Shown here piece after piece: positions 1 through 6,585 of a stretch of DNA of 25,820 nucleotides. The notes under the pieces were generated by a model, which saw only the letters and a list, made by a program, of their open reading frames with translations, was not told the DNA's origin and ran no database searches. The position numbers and the translations under genes are program-made. Each line of letters opens with the position of its first letter. Within the stretch, counting starts at the first letter, position 1. Where the stretch lies: NCBI GenBank assembly GCA_910584955.1, contig CAJUDC010000019.1:1-25820 (forward strand), in the 5' to 3' direction. Source of the stretch: an uncultured Paraprevotella sp. GTDB lineage: Bacteria > Bacteroidota > Bacteroidia > Bacteroidales > Bacteroidaceae.

Positions 1-45
1 GAGGGTATATCGGCGTATGCCACCGTACTGATAGAAAAAATATAA
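1..45 (+). CDS. 3' end of an unidentified plus-strand gene (partial)
   Basis: Frame 1 is open from the first base and ends at a TAA at 43-45, giving the last 14 residues EGISAYATVLIEKI. The other two plus frames are less convincing: frame 2 stops at once, and frame 3 runs on through a likely terminator hairpin. The hairpin at 118-149 then lies about 70 nt downstream, where a gene end would be expected. The fragment is too short to name a family. Confidence 0.45.
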   Translation, partial: EGISAYATVLIEKI

Positions 46-117
46 GAGAATGCCTTTCCGGGGCAGGGATGTTCCGGCGGGCTGTCAGTGTTTTCATACT
101 CGCTTTTTTATACAAAG

Positions 118-150
118 AAGGGGCAGACTCCGCAAGGTGCCTGCCCCTTT
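118..150 (+). terminator. Terminator-like hairpin downstream of the left-edge gene
   Basis: A perfect 9-bp stem, AAGGGGCAG (118-126) with CTGCCCCTT (141-149), encloses a 14-nt loop. Only three T residues follow, so it is a weak intrinsic terminator by classical rules. Its position after the partial gene that stops at 45 supports the role. Confidence 0.45.
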
Positions 151-157
151 GTCGTGT

Positions 158-194
158 GCATCCCGAAAGGTGAAAAACGGGGTGCGCACCGCAA
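158..194. repeat. Imperfect palindrome, left copy of a dispersed repeat
   Basis: GCATCCCG (from about 159) faces CGGGGTGC (178-185), an 8-bp inverted repeat with one mismatch, and continues into GTGCGCACCGCAA (182-194). The same blocks, GCATCCCG and CGGG(A/G)TGCGCACCGCAA, recur in the same order in the larger palindrome at 23729-23803, so the two look like members of one repeat family. Neither lies in a convincing gene. Confidence 0.55.
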
Positions 195-205
195 TAAAAT
201 GTCTT

Positions 206-267
206 GCTCGCCGCGTTCAATCGTGGTGCTCGCCACTTTTTAACGCGGCGAGCACCACGATTGAACG
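206..267. repeat. Long perfect inverted repeat with two competing pairings
   Basis: A 21-nt arm at 214-234 (CGTTCAATCGTGGTGCTCGCC) is exactly complementary to 247-267, with a 12-nt loop containing five T residues. An alternative 12-bp pairing, GCTCGCCGCGTT (206-217) with AACGCGGCGAGC (242-253), uses overlapping bases, so only one form can exist at a time. No T tract follows either arm, which argues against a plain intrinsic terminator. It lies between the left-edge gene and the 3' end of the MORN gene. Confidence 0.8.
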
Positions 268-346
268 GAATGGACAATGTTGTAATATGTTGGTTAGTAA
301 ATGGTTATAAATAACCTCGGAGACTGTGCTTTGTGATGGAATGGCT

Positions 347-997
347 TTATTTGCTTCTTACGGTAATCAGCCGCGACGTATCTTCCATGTTCCATTGTCC
401 GATGAACAGCCGGTTGTCCGTTGTGAACAATGCACCAAATCCGTACCGCACATCATTGCGGTATTGTCCGTACCAATAGTCGCCGTTGGCATAGTAATAA
501 ATCCCGTAACCGTGTCGTTTGCCCCGATAGATTTCGCCCACGTAACGGTCACCGTTTTTGTAATTCATCGATACGAAAGCATAATCATACATGCCTTTTC
601 CGTCGATCAGCTGTTTTTCGTTCGCTTTGAAAATATATTCCAACCGCCCGGTCGTCAGGCTGTATGTGGCGTAGAAATCATTACTGCCTACGATGGCACT
701 TTCGTTGTTGACGGTGATGCCGAACATGAATTTTCCGTTGCGGTATTGTCCGATACGCTGGCTGCCGTCGTTGTTCATATACGCTCCGTAGCCGTATATC
801 AGGCTCTCCTCGTCGGTTTGGCCGATATATTGGCCGTTGTCCGATGTGGTAAGCCGGCAAGGGTTTCTTGCTACCATGTCCAGGTAGACGTGCTCGAAAT
901 CAGCCGGAGCGATCTCGTATTTTTTCAGCGGTGTGTCCTGGGCTTGGCTCCGTAGCAGAGCAACAGCTCCTAAGAACAGAAGTAAGAATCGTTTCAT
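347..997 (-). CDS. Secreted MORN-repeat protein
   Basis: The product has an N-terminal signal peptide (MKRFLLLFLGAVALLRSQAQ) and is therefore predicted to be periplasmic or exported. MORN-type repeats fill much of the mature chain. The clearest units are at the C-terminal end, for example GDRYVGEIYRGKRHGYG and NGDYWYGQYRNDVRYGFG, with a weaker unit around the centre (RIGQYRNGKFMFG). MORN units are beta-hairpins used for protein or lipid contacts; no catalytic domain is visible. I start at the Met at 997 because it begins a canonical signal peptide; an ATG at 1012 would add five residues. It lies 25 nt after nadD on the same strand and is probably the last gene of the yicC-gmk-nadD operon. Its molecular role is unknown. 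Confidence 0.8.
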   Translation of the reverse strand: MKRFLLLFLGAVALLRSQAQDTPLKKYEIAPADFEHVYLDMVARNPCRLTTSDNGQYIGQTDEESLIYGYGAYMNNDGSQRIGQYRNGKFMFGITVNNESAIVGSNDFYATYSLTTGRLEYIFKANEKQLIDGKGMYDYAFVSMNYKNGDRYVGEIYRGKRHGYGIYYYANGDYWYGQYRNDVRYGFGALFTTDNRLFIGQWNMEDTSRLITVRSK

Positions 998-1022
998 GTA
1001 TGCGTTTGTCATAAAGTGAGAC

Positions 1023-1610
1023 TCAGAAAAGTGTTTTGTAATATCCCTTGGCTTGTATCTCTTCCCATACCGCCGGGTGCAGACGCCCGTCGTCCCTATA
1101 CGTTCCCCGGTGGATCTCCTCGCGTATTTCCGTGGAACTGATGTTCAATAAAGGGGTGTCGGCCAGGATTACTCCTGCCGGCAGGGAATCCGTTTTCAAA
1201 GGATAGCCGGGACGCGGATAGACGAGTATCTGATGGTGTGCCCGTATCTCTTCCGGTTGATACCAGCGGTCGAAATGAAGCCAGTTGTCGGCGCCGATCA
1301 CCAGCACGAAGCGCCGTTCGGGGAAATGCTTGCGCAAGGCGGCCAATGTGTTCACCATGAAAGAGGGGCGGGGCAGATGGAATTCAAAATCGCTTACCTT
1401 CACCTGCCGGCTCTCTTGTACGGCGAGCCGTGCCAGGTGCAGCCGTGCCTCGTCGTCCAGCAATCCGGCTTGCCGTTTCAACGGGTTCTGCGGGCTGACC
1501 ATCAGCCAAAGCTCATCCACCCGGCCTTGGCTGCACAACTGTTCGGCTAGGCGGGTGTGCCCGCTGTGAATGGGGTTGAAGGAACCTCCGTAAATACCCG
1601 TTACCGTCAT
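1023..1610 (-). CDS. nadD: Nicotinate-nucleotide adenylyltransferase
   Basis: NadD transfers AMP from ATP to nicotinate mononucleotide, making deamido-NAD in cytosolic NAD synthesis. The 195-residue product carries the nucleotidyltransferase signature GGSFNPIHSGH (residues 8-18, with the HxGH pair H15/H18) and the C-terminal ISSTEIR motif. A longer open frame reaches to 1781, but the family N-terminus (MTVTGIYGGSF) begins at the ATG at 1608-1610, and the extra 57 upstream codons only overlap the preceding gene. The start overlaps the stop of that small membrane-protein gene in an ATGA, which implies translational coupling. It lies in the yicC-gmk operon, a common Bacteroidales arrangement as I recall it. 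Confidence 0.95.
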   Translation of the reverse strand: MTVTGIYGGSFNPIHSGHTRLAEQLCSQGRVDELWLMVSPQNPLKRQAGLLDDEARLHLARLAVQESRQVKVSDFEFHLPRPSFMVNTLAALRKHFPERRFVLVIGADNWLHFDRWYQPEEIRAHHQILVYPRPGYPLKTDSLPAGVILADTPLLNISSTEIREEIHRGTYRDDGRLHPAVWEEIQAKGYYKTLF

Positions 1611-1834
1611 GCGTTCCGATGGAAGGGCCGGTTTCGGGTATGCCGGTCGGTTTTGCGCTTGCGCACATACCAGATAAAAAACAGCAGCCCTTGTACCAAG
1701 GCCAGGAAGCCCAGTATGAAAGCATAGTCGGGCAGATGGCACAGCAGGCACACGGCGGCCAGTGCCAGACAGCCGGCGCACAAAGCGCCGCTGGTGTACA
1801 GGTTGCGGTTGATGGTTTTAGGTGTCATGGGCAT
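1607..1834 (-). CDS. Small two-helix membrane protein between gmk and nadD
   Basis: A 75-residue product with two hydrophobic segments, roughly residues 15-33 (SGALCAGCLALAAVCLLC) and 37-56 (AFILGFLALVQGLLFFIWYV), followed by a basic tail (RKRKTDRHTRNRPFHR) that should be cytoplasmic by the positive-inside rule. Its stop overlaps the nadD start (ATGA), and it begins 44 nt after the gmk stop, so it is embedded in the operon. This placement is the main reason to accept it. I do not recognise a named family. The start could be M1 (1834) or M3 (1828). A partner role for NadD or Gmk is not shown by the sequence. Confidence 0.75.
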   Translation of the reverse strand: MPMTPKTINRNLYTSGALCAGCLALAAVCLLCHLPDYAFILGFLALVQGLLFFIWYVRKRKTDRHTRNRPFHRNA

Positions 1835-1878
1835 TGGGATGTAGATGAACGGAAATGCGGGGGTGCCGCCTTGCGGAT

Positions 1879-2445
1879 TTATGCTTGCAGGAAATTCCTG
1901 ATGTGTGCCAATGTCTCGTTCATGGCTGTTTCACGGTCTTTGTTGATCACCACGACATCGTATGCCGGGGCGAACGTCAGTTCGTATTCCGCACGGGCGA
2001 TTCGCTCTTCGATGACGGAGAGCGTGTCCTCCCCTCTGCCGATCAGCCTCTGCCGGAGTTCTTCGATGGAAGGCGGTTCGATAAAGACGCTGAGGGCGCG
2101 CGCTCCGAAATATTCCTTGAGGCGGCATCCGCCTTTCACGTCTACGTCGAACACTACGTGCTGTCCGGCTTCCAGTTGCCGTTCCACCTGTTCTTTGAGT
2201 GTCCCGTAAAACCGGTCGGTATAGACCTCTTCGTATTCCAGAAACTCGTCGTTGGCAATCCTGCGCTTGAAATCCTCGGGGGTAAGGAAAAAATAATCCA
2301 CACCGTGCCGTTCCTGTCCGCGTGGCGGGCGGGTGGTGGCACTGATGCTGAAAGCCAGTCCCAGATGCTGCTGCATCAGAAAATTGATGATAGTGCTTTT
2401 CCCGCTGCCGCTAGGGGCCGAAAAGATGATGATTTTGCCAGCCAT
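1879..2445 (-). CDS. gmk: Guanylate kinase
   Basis: Gmk phosphorylates GMP to GDP with ATP in the cytosol and feeds GTP, dGTP and (p)ppGpp pools. The 188-residue product is normal in length. It has the Walker A loop SAPSGSGKST (residues 9-18), the GMP-binding stretch TTRPPRGQERHGVDYFF (about residues 37-53), and the central FDVDVKGG segment, where most bacterial enzymes have DIDVQG. The start at 2445 lies 3 nt after the yicC stop, so the two genes are almost certainly co-transcribed. Nothing in the active-site motifs looks altered. Confidence 0.97.
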   Translation of the reverse strand: MAGKIIIFSAPSGSGKSTIINFLMQQHLGLAFSISATTRPPRGQERHGVDYFFLTPEDFKRRIANDEFLEYEEVYTDRFYGTLKEQVERQLEAGQHVVFDVDVKGGCRLKEYFGARALSVFIEPPSIEELRQRLIGRGEDTLSVIEERIARAEYELTFAPAYDVVVINKDRETAMNETLAHIRNFLQA

Positions 2446-2448
2446 GAG

Positions 2449-3324
2449 TTACATTACGTTTAGCACTTGTTCTTTGATCTGTTCCAGCTCGTCTTTCATT
2501 TTCACCACGATGTTCTGCATCTCGGCCAGATTGCTTTTGCTCCCTGTGGTGTTGATCTCACGGCCCATTTCCTGAGCAATGAATCCCAGCTTCTTGCCCT
2601 GTCCGTGTCCGTTGTCCATCGTTTCTTTGAAGTAACGCAGGTGGTTGGCCAGGCGCTGCTTCTCCTCGTTGATGTCCAGTTTCTCTATGTAATAGATCAT
2701 TTCCTGTTCCAGCCGGTTCTTGTCGTATTCCACTTCCGGTATGGATCGTAGTGCTTCCGTGAGGCGTTGCCGTATTTTCTCCGTGCGGCTCAGCTCGAAA
2801 GGTTCGATGCTGGCCAGCAGTGCGCCGATGTTGTCCAGTTTCTCCGTGAACTTCCGGTAGAGAGCTTCGCCTTCCTGGCGGCGGAAATCCGTCAGTTTGC
2901 CGATCGCTTCCGCTACGGCATTCCGTGCGGCGGCCCATTCCTCTTCGGTGAGTTCCTGCACCTCGGTGCGCGTCATCACGTCGGGCATCCGTAGCAGGGT
3001 GGCGAACCAGTCGGTCGGAACCGGGATGCCGCGCTCGTTGCTGATGGTCTGTATCTGGCGGTAATAATTCTCCAGTACGGCAGCGTTGATGGGAGTGGTG
3101 TTCTGCGCCTCGTCTTTTTCTATCCACAGATTGAAATCCACTTTTCCACGCTCCAGCGCTGTAGCGATCATGGCGCGTATTTCCATCTCCTTCTCCCGGT
3201 AAGCCGGTGCTATGCGTGTTGACAGATCCAGCGCTTTGCTGTTGAGCGATTTGATTTCGGCTGTGATCTTTTTTCCTTCGAACATGACAGAGGCTTTGCC
3301 ATATCCGGTCATCGATTGTATCAT
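2449..3324 (-). CDS. yicC: YicC-family endoribonuclease
   Basis: The product is 291 residues, the usual YicC size, with the family opening MIQSMTGYGKA and the C-terminal block GKKLGFIAQEMGREINTTGSK (DUF1732-type). E. coli YicC is reported to be an endoribonuclease acting on certain small RNAs; the specific target here is unknown. The open frame extends upstream to 3975, but the added 217 residues lie antisense to tsaB and have no family character, so I start at the ATG at 3322-3324. A TAnnTTTG-type element on the minus strand (3346-3353) sits just ahead. It is the first gene of the leftward operon and is followed at 3 nt by gmk. Confidence 0.93.
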   Translation of the reverse strand: MIQSMTGYGKASVMFEGKKITAEIKSLNSKALDLSTRIAPAYREKEMEIRAMIATALERGKVDFNLWIEKDEAQNTTPINAAVLENYYRQIQTISNERGIPVPTDWFATLLRMPDVMTRTEVQELTEEEWAAARNAVAEAIGKLTDFRRQEGEALYRKFTEKLDNIGALLASIEPFELSRTEKIRQRLTEALRSIPEVEYDKNRLEQEMIYYIEKLDINEEKQRLANHLRYFKETMDNGHGQGKKLGFIAQEMGREINTTGSKSNLAEMQNIVVKMKDELEQIKEQVLNVM

Positions 3325-3345
3325 ATTCTTAACAAATATTTTATG

Positions 3346-3353
3346 CAAAAGTA
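3346..3353 (-). promoter_or_regulatory. Bacteroidota -7 element for the yicC operon
   Basis: The minus strand reads TACTTTTG, matching TAnnTTTG, with its downstream edge about 20 nt ahead of the yicC start codon at 3324. I do not see a clear -33 TTTG at the expected spacing, so the call rests on the -7 match and on its position in a divergent gap. Confidence 0.5.
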
Positions 3354-3375
3354 GAAAAATAATAGGATAAAATTG

Positions 3376-3383
3376 TAAATTTG
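3376..3383 (+). promoter_or_regulatory. Bacteroidota -7 element for the tsaB-rseP operon
   Basis: TAAATTTG matches TAnnTTTG and lies 28 nt ahead of the tsaB start at 3412. No -33 TTTG is obvious. It is oriented away from the yicC element at 3346-3353, so the 87-nt gap appears to hold two divergent promoters. Confidence 0.5.
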
Positions 3384-3411
3384 CGGAGTTATTGAAAGAA
3401 AAAAAGGAAAT

Positions 3412-4104
3412 ATGTCTTGTATGTTGCACATCGAGACGAGCACGAAAGTCTGTTCGGTAGCCGTGAGTGAAGACGGGCGGACGATTTTTGAAAAAGCCGA
3501 TCTCGACGGGCCGTCTCATGCGGTGGCGTTGGGCGTGTTTGTGGAAGAGGCTCTCTCGTTTGCCGATAGTCACGGTATTCCGTTGGATGCCGTGGCAGTC
3601 AGTTGCGGACCCGGTTCTTATACGGGGCTGCGCATCGGCGTGTCTATGGCCAAGGGATTGTGCTACGGTCGTAGCCTGCCTTTGTTGTCCGTGTCTACTT
3701 TGCAGCTGCTTTGCGTGCCGGTGTTGCTTTATCACGACGAGATTCCCGATGAGGCTTTGTTTGTGCCGATGATCGATGCCCGCCGGATGGAAGTGTATGC
3801 TGCCGTCTATGACCGTGCCCTGCGTACGGTAAGGGAAACGCAGGCCGACATCGTGGACGAAAATTCTTATCTGGAATATCTGGAGCGCGGCCCAGTGTAT
3901 TTCTTCGGCGACGGAGCGGAGAAATGTCGCAAGCAAATTACACATCCCAATGCCTTTTTCCTGGCCGACATTCATCCGATGGCTAACAATATGTTCCCTT
4001 TGGCCGAGAAAGCGCTGGCTCGGGGAGAGTATGCCGATGTGGCCTATTTCGAACCCTTTTATCTGAAGGAGTTCGTGGCTTCAAAACCTAAAAAGCTTTT
4101 GTAA
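3412..4104 (+). CDS. tsaB: tRNA t6A-synthesis protein TsaB (YeaZ family)
   Basis: TsaB is the non-catalytic partner of TsaD in forming threonylcarbamoyl-adenosine at position 37 of ANN-decoding tRNAs. The 230-residue product has the ASKHA-fold N-terminus (MLHIETSTKVCSVAV) and the diagnostic GPGSYTGLRIG motif at residues 66-76. The start at 3412 is preceded by an A/G-rich stretch (AAAAAAAGGAAAT), one of the better ribosome-binding sites in the window; the internal Met4 is an alternative. It leads the operon, and its TAA directly abuts the ATG of the DUF4290 gene. TsaC, TsaD and TsaE are not in the window. Confidence 0.94.
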   Translation: MSCMLHIETSTKVCSVAVSEDGRTIFEKADLDGPSHAVALGVFVEEALSFADSHGIPLDAVAVSCGPGSYTGLRIGVSMAKGLCYGRSLPLLSVSTLQLLCVPVLLYHDEIPDEALFVPMIDARRMEVYAAVYDRALRTVRETQADIVDENSYLEYLERGPVYFFGDGAEKCRKQITHPNAFFLADIHPMANNMFPLAEKALARGEYADVAYFEPFYLKEFVASKPKKLL

Positions 4105-4716
4105 ATGCAATACAACACACAGCGAAAGAAATTGCCTATGCCGGAGTACGGGCGGGGCATACAGAATATGGTGGATTATGCACTGACACTCACCGACAGG
4201 AACGAGCGTCAGCGCTGTGCCCGCACGATTGTAGCCATTATGGGAAACATGTTCCCCCAATTGCGGGATGTGCCTGATTTTAAACGCAAACTTTGGGATC
4301 ATCTGGCGATTATGGCGGATTATAAACTGGATATAGACTATCCCTTTGAGATTACAAAGTCGGAACTGCTGACGTCCAAACCGCAGCCTATGATTTATCC
4401 CATGAAGCGCATCCGTTACCGGCACTACGGTTTCTTATTGGAGACCTTGCTGAAGAAACTGAAAGACATGCCCGAAGGGGAGGAGCGGGAGGCGCTCACC
4501 CAAATGGTGGCTGACCAGATGAAACGTAGTCTTTTCAATTGGAACAAAGATGCGATGGATGACGATAAGGTGGCGTCGGATGTGGCTGATTATACTGACG
4601 GTAAGGTGAGACTGGATCTGGAGCACTTTCGCTTTGCGCCTTTGCAGGGTAAGTTACCCTCTCTTCATGCCTTCCCGACGCGTCAGGTCCGTCGGAACGG
4701 GAAGAAAAGAAGTTAA
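4105..4716 (+). CDS. DUF4290-family protein
   Basis: A 203-residue cytosolic-looking protein with no signal peptide or membrane segment. I recognise it as the Bacteroidota-specific DUF4290 family from its opening (MQYNTQRKKLPMPEYGRG), the conserved helical region (IVAIMGNMFPQLRD and HLAIMADYKLDIDYPFE) and the overall length. The function of the family is not known to me. The C-terminal tail is basic (RQVRRNGKKRS). Its ATG directly abuts the tsaB stop, and murA follows after 20 nt, so it is a fixed member of the operon. A link to cell-wall or tRNA metabolism would be inference only. Confidence 0.85.
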   Translation: MQYNTQRKKLPMPEYGRGIQNMVDYALTLTDRNERQRCARTIVAIMGNMFPQLRDVPDFKRKLWDHLAIMADYKLDIDYPFEITKSELLTSKPQPMIYPMKRIRYRHYGFLLETLLKKLKDMPEGEEREALTQMVADQMKRSLFNWNKDAMDDDKVASDVADYTDGKVRLDLEHFRFAPLQGKLPSLHAFPTRQVRRNGKKRS

Positions 4717-4736
4717 TCACATATCCCCCTTTTGCT

Positions 4737-6050
4737 ATGGCTTCATTTATAATAGAAGGCGGTTGCCGTTTGAGCGGCGAGATCACCCCGCAAGGAGCGA
4801 AGAACGAAGCCTTGCAGGTGATTTGTGCAACCTTGCTGACCTCCGAACCTGTTGAAATAAAAAATGTTCCGAACATCGCTGATGTGAACAACCAGATACG
4901 GTTGTTGCAAGACATTGGTGTGAAGGTGACGAGAAAAGCCCCGGGAAATTATGTCTTTCAGGCCGATGATGTAAATATTGATTATTTGCAAAGCGATGAG
5001 TTCCTCAAGCGTTGTTCGGCTTTACGCGGTAGCGTGATGCTGATCGGCCCGCTGGTGGCTCGTTTCGGGACGGCGATGGTGTCCAAGCCCGGAGGCGATA
5101 AGATCGGGCGGAGGCGTCTGGACACCCATTTCCTGGGCATCAAGAAGCTGGGGGCTGATTTTCAGTATGATCAGGAACGTGAGGTGTTCGAGATTCACGC
5201 CCATCAATTACGTGGCACTTATATGCTGTTGGACGAGGCTTCCGTAACGGGAACAGCCAATATTGTCATGGCGGCCGTACGGGCCAAGGGAACGACAACC
5301 ATTTATAACGCCGCCTGCGAGCCTTATGTGCAGCAACTCTGTCATTTGCTTAACCGCATGGGCGCCCGTATAAGCGGCATTGCTTCGAATCTGCTTACGA
5401 TTGTGGGCGTAGAGGCGTTGCACGGAGCGGAACATACCGTTCTGCCCGACATGATCGAAGTCGGCAGTTTCATCGGTATGGCAGCTATGGTGGGCGACGG
5501 CATCCGAATCAAGAACGTAGCCTACGATAAACTGGGTATTATTCCTTATACATTCCGAAGGCTGGGGATACAAGTGCTGCACGAGCAGGACGATTTATTC
5601 ATTCCCCGGCAAAGTCATTACGAGATCGAATCGTTCATCGACGGCTCTTCCATGACCCTCAGCGATGCGCCGTGGCCCGGACTTACGCCCGATCTGCTGA
5701 GTGTGTTGCTGGTTGTGTCCACACAGGCAAAAGGTTCGGTACTGATTCATCAGAAAATGTTTGAGAGCCGTCTGTTCTTTGTAGACAAACTGATAGATAT
5801 GGGCGCACAGATTATTTTGTGCGATCCGCACCGGGCTGTGGTTGTCGGTCATGACAATCAGCTCCCTTTACGAGGCGGACGAATGACTTCGCCGGACATT
5901 CGGGCGGGTATAGCCTTGCTGATCGCCGCCATGAGTGCGGAGGGAACCAGTCAGATTCACAATATAGAGCAGATAGACCGGGGATATGAAAATATTGAAG
6001 CGCGGTTAAATGCTTTGGGGGCCTGCATAAAACGAGTTGATTGCCAATGA
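4737..6050 (+). CDS. murA: UDP-N-acetylglucosamine 1-carboxyvinyltransferase
   Basis: MurA adds enolpyruvate from PEP to UDP-GlcNAc, the first committed step of peptidoglycan synthesis, in the cytosol. The 437-residue product keeps the K22-N23 pair (GAKNEAL), the R97 region (RCSALRGSVMLIGPLVARFG) and an Asp in the TPDLL segment (D319), which I place as the counterpart of the E. coli general base D305. The active-site loop reads KPGGDKIGRRRLDTHF, so residue 121 is Asp where E. coli has Cys115, the residue alkylated by fosfomycin. The Asp form is known from naturally fosfomycin-insensitive enzymes, such as those of Mycobacterium tuberculosis and Chlamydia. The stop overlaps the rimM start (ATGA). 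Confidence 0.97.
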   Translation: MASFIIEGGCRLSGEITPQGAKNEALQVICATLLTSEPVEIKNVPNIADVNNQIRLLQDIGVKVTRKAPGNYVFQADDVNIDYLQSDEFLKRCSALRGSVMLIGPLVARFGTAMVSKPGGDKIGRRRLDTHFLGIKKLGADFQYDQEREVFEIHAHQLRGTYMLLDEASVTGTANIVMAAVRAKGTTTIYNAACEPYVQQLCHLLNRMGARISGIASNLLTIVGVEALHGAEHTVLPDMIEVGSFIGMAAMVGDGIRIKNVAYDKLGIIPYTFRRLGIQVLHEQDDLFIPRQSHYEIESFIDGSSMTLSDAPWPGLTPDLLSVLLVVSTQAKGSVLIHQKMFESRLFFVDKLIDMGAQIILCDPHRAVVVGHDNQLPLRGGRMTSPDIRAGIALLIAAMSAEGTSQIHNIEQIDRGYENIEARLNALGACIKRVDCQ

Positions 6051-6574
6051 TTCGGGAGAGTGAGGTCTACAAGATAGGAGTGCTTACCAAAGCGCACGGT
6101 GTGTCGGGTGAGCTGGTCTTTTCATTTACCGACGATGTATTCGATCGGGTGGAGACCGATTATCTGGTGTGTCGGATGGATGGTATTCTGGTTCCGTTCT
6201 TTTGGGAGGAATACCGTTTCAAGAGCGATACCGTGGCGCTTATCAAGTTCGAGGGTATCGATTCCGCCGAACAGGCGCGTCGGATGGTGGGCGTGGAAGT
6301 CTTTTTCCCCGTAGCACTCGTTGACGAGCCGAGGGAAGGAGCATATACCTGGTCTTATTTCACCGGTTTTCGGGTCGAGGACGCGGATGCCGGTTGGCTG
6401 GGTACGGTGGAGCGGGTGAATGAGGACACGTTGAATGTGCTGTTTGAAATCCGCTGTCCCGACGGCAGGGAACTGTTGCTGCCGGCTCACGAGGAATTTA
6501 TCGTTTCGCTGGATCATAAAGAGAGAACGCTGACCGTGAAAGTGCCCGACGGTCTGCTTGCATTGGACGAATAG
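6047..6574 (+). CDS. rimM: Ribosome maturation factor RimM
   Basis: RimM binds the 30S head, with ribosomal protein S19, during late small-subunit assembly. The 175-residue product has the N-terminal domain opening KIGVLTKAHGVSGELVFSF and the C-terminal PRC-barrel part (GFRVEDADAGWLGTVERV, then LLLPAHEEFIVSLDHKERT). The frame is open from a TTG at 6041, but the ATG at 6047 overlaps the murA stop as ATGA and gives the usual N-terminus, so I chose it. dxr begins 11 nt after its stop. Confidence 0.94.
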   Translation: MIRESEVYKIGVLTKAHGVSGELVFSFTDDVFDRVETDYLVCRMDGILVPFFWEEYRFKSDTVALIKFEGIDSAEQARRMVGVEVFFPVALVDEPREGAYTWSYFTGFRVEDADAGWLGTVERVNEDTLNVLFEIRCPDGRELLLPAHEEFIVSLDHKERTLTVKVPDGLLALDE

Positions 6575-6585
6575 ACGAATACAAT

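Noticed and set aside
50..310. 86-codon plus-strand frame
   Set aside because: It runs through the terminator-like hairpin and both palindromes at 118-267, and its translation is Cys/Arg-rich with no family character.
1611..1781. 57-codon N-terminal extension of nadD
   Set aside because: It overlaps the small membrane-protein gene in another frame; the family N-terminus begins at the ATG at 1608-1610.
3325..3975. 217-residue N-terminal extension of the yicC frame
   Set aside because: It is antisense to tsaB, precedes the canonical YicC start (MIQSMTGYG) and has no domain features.
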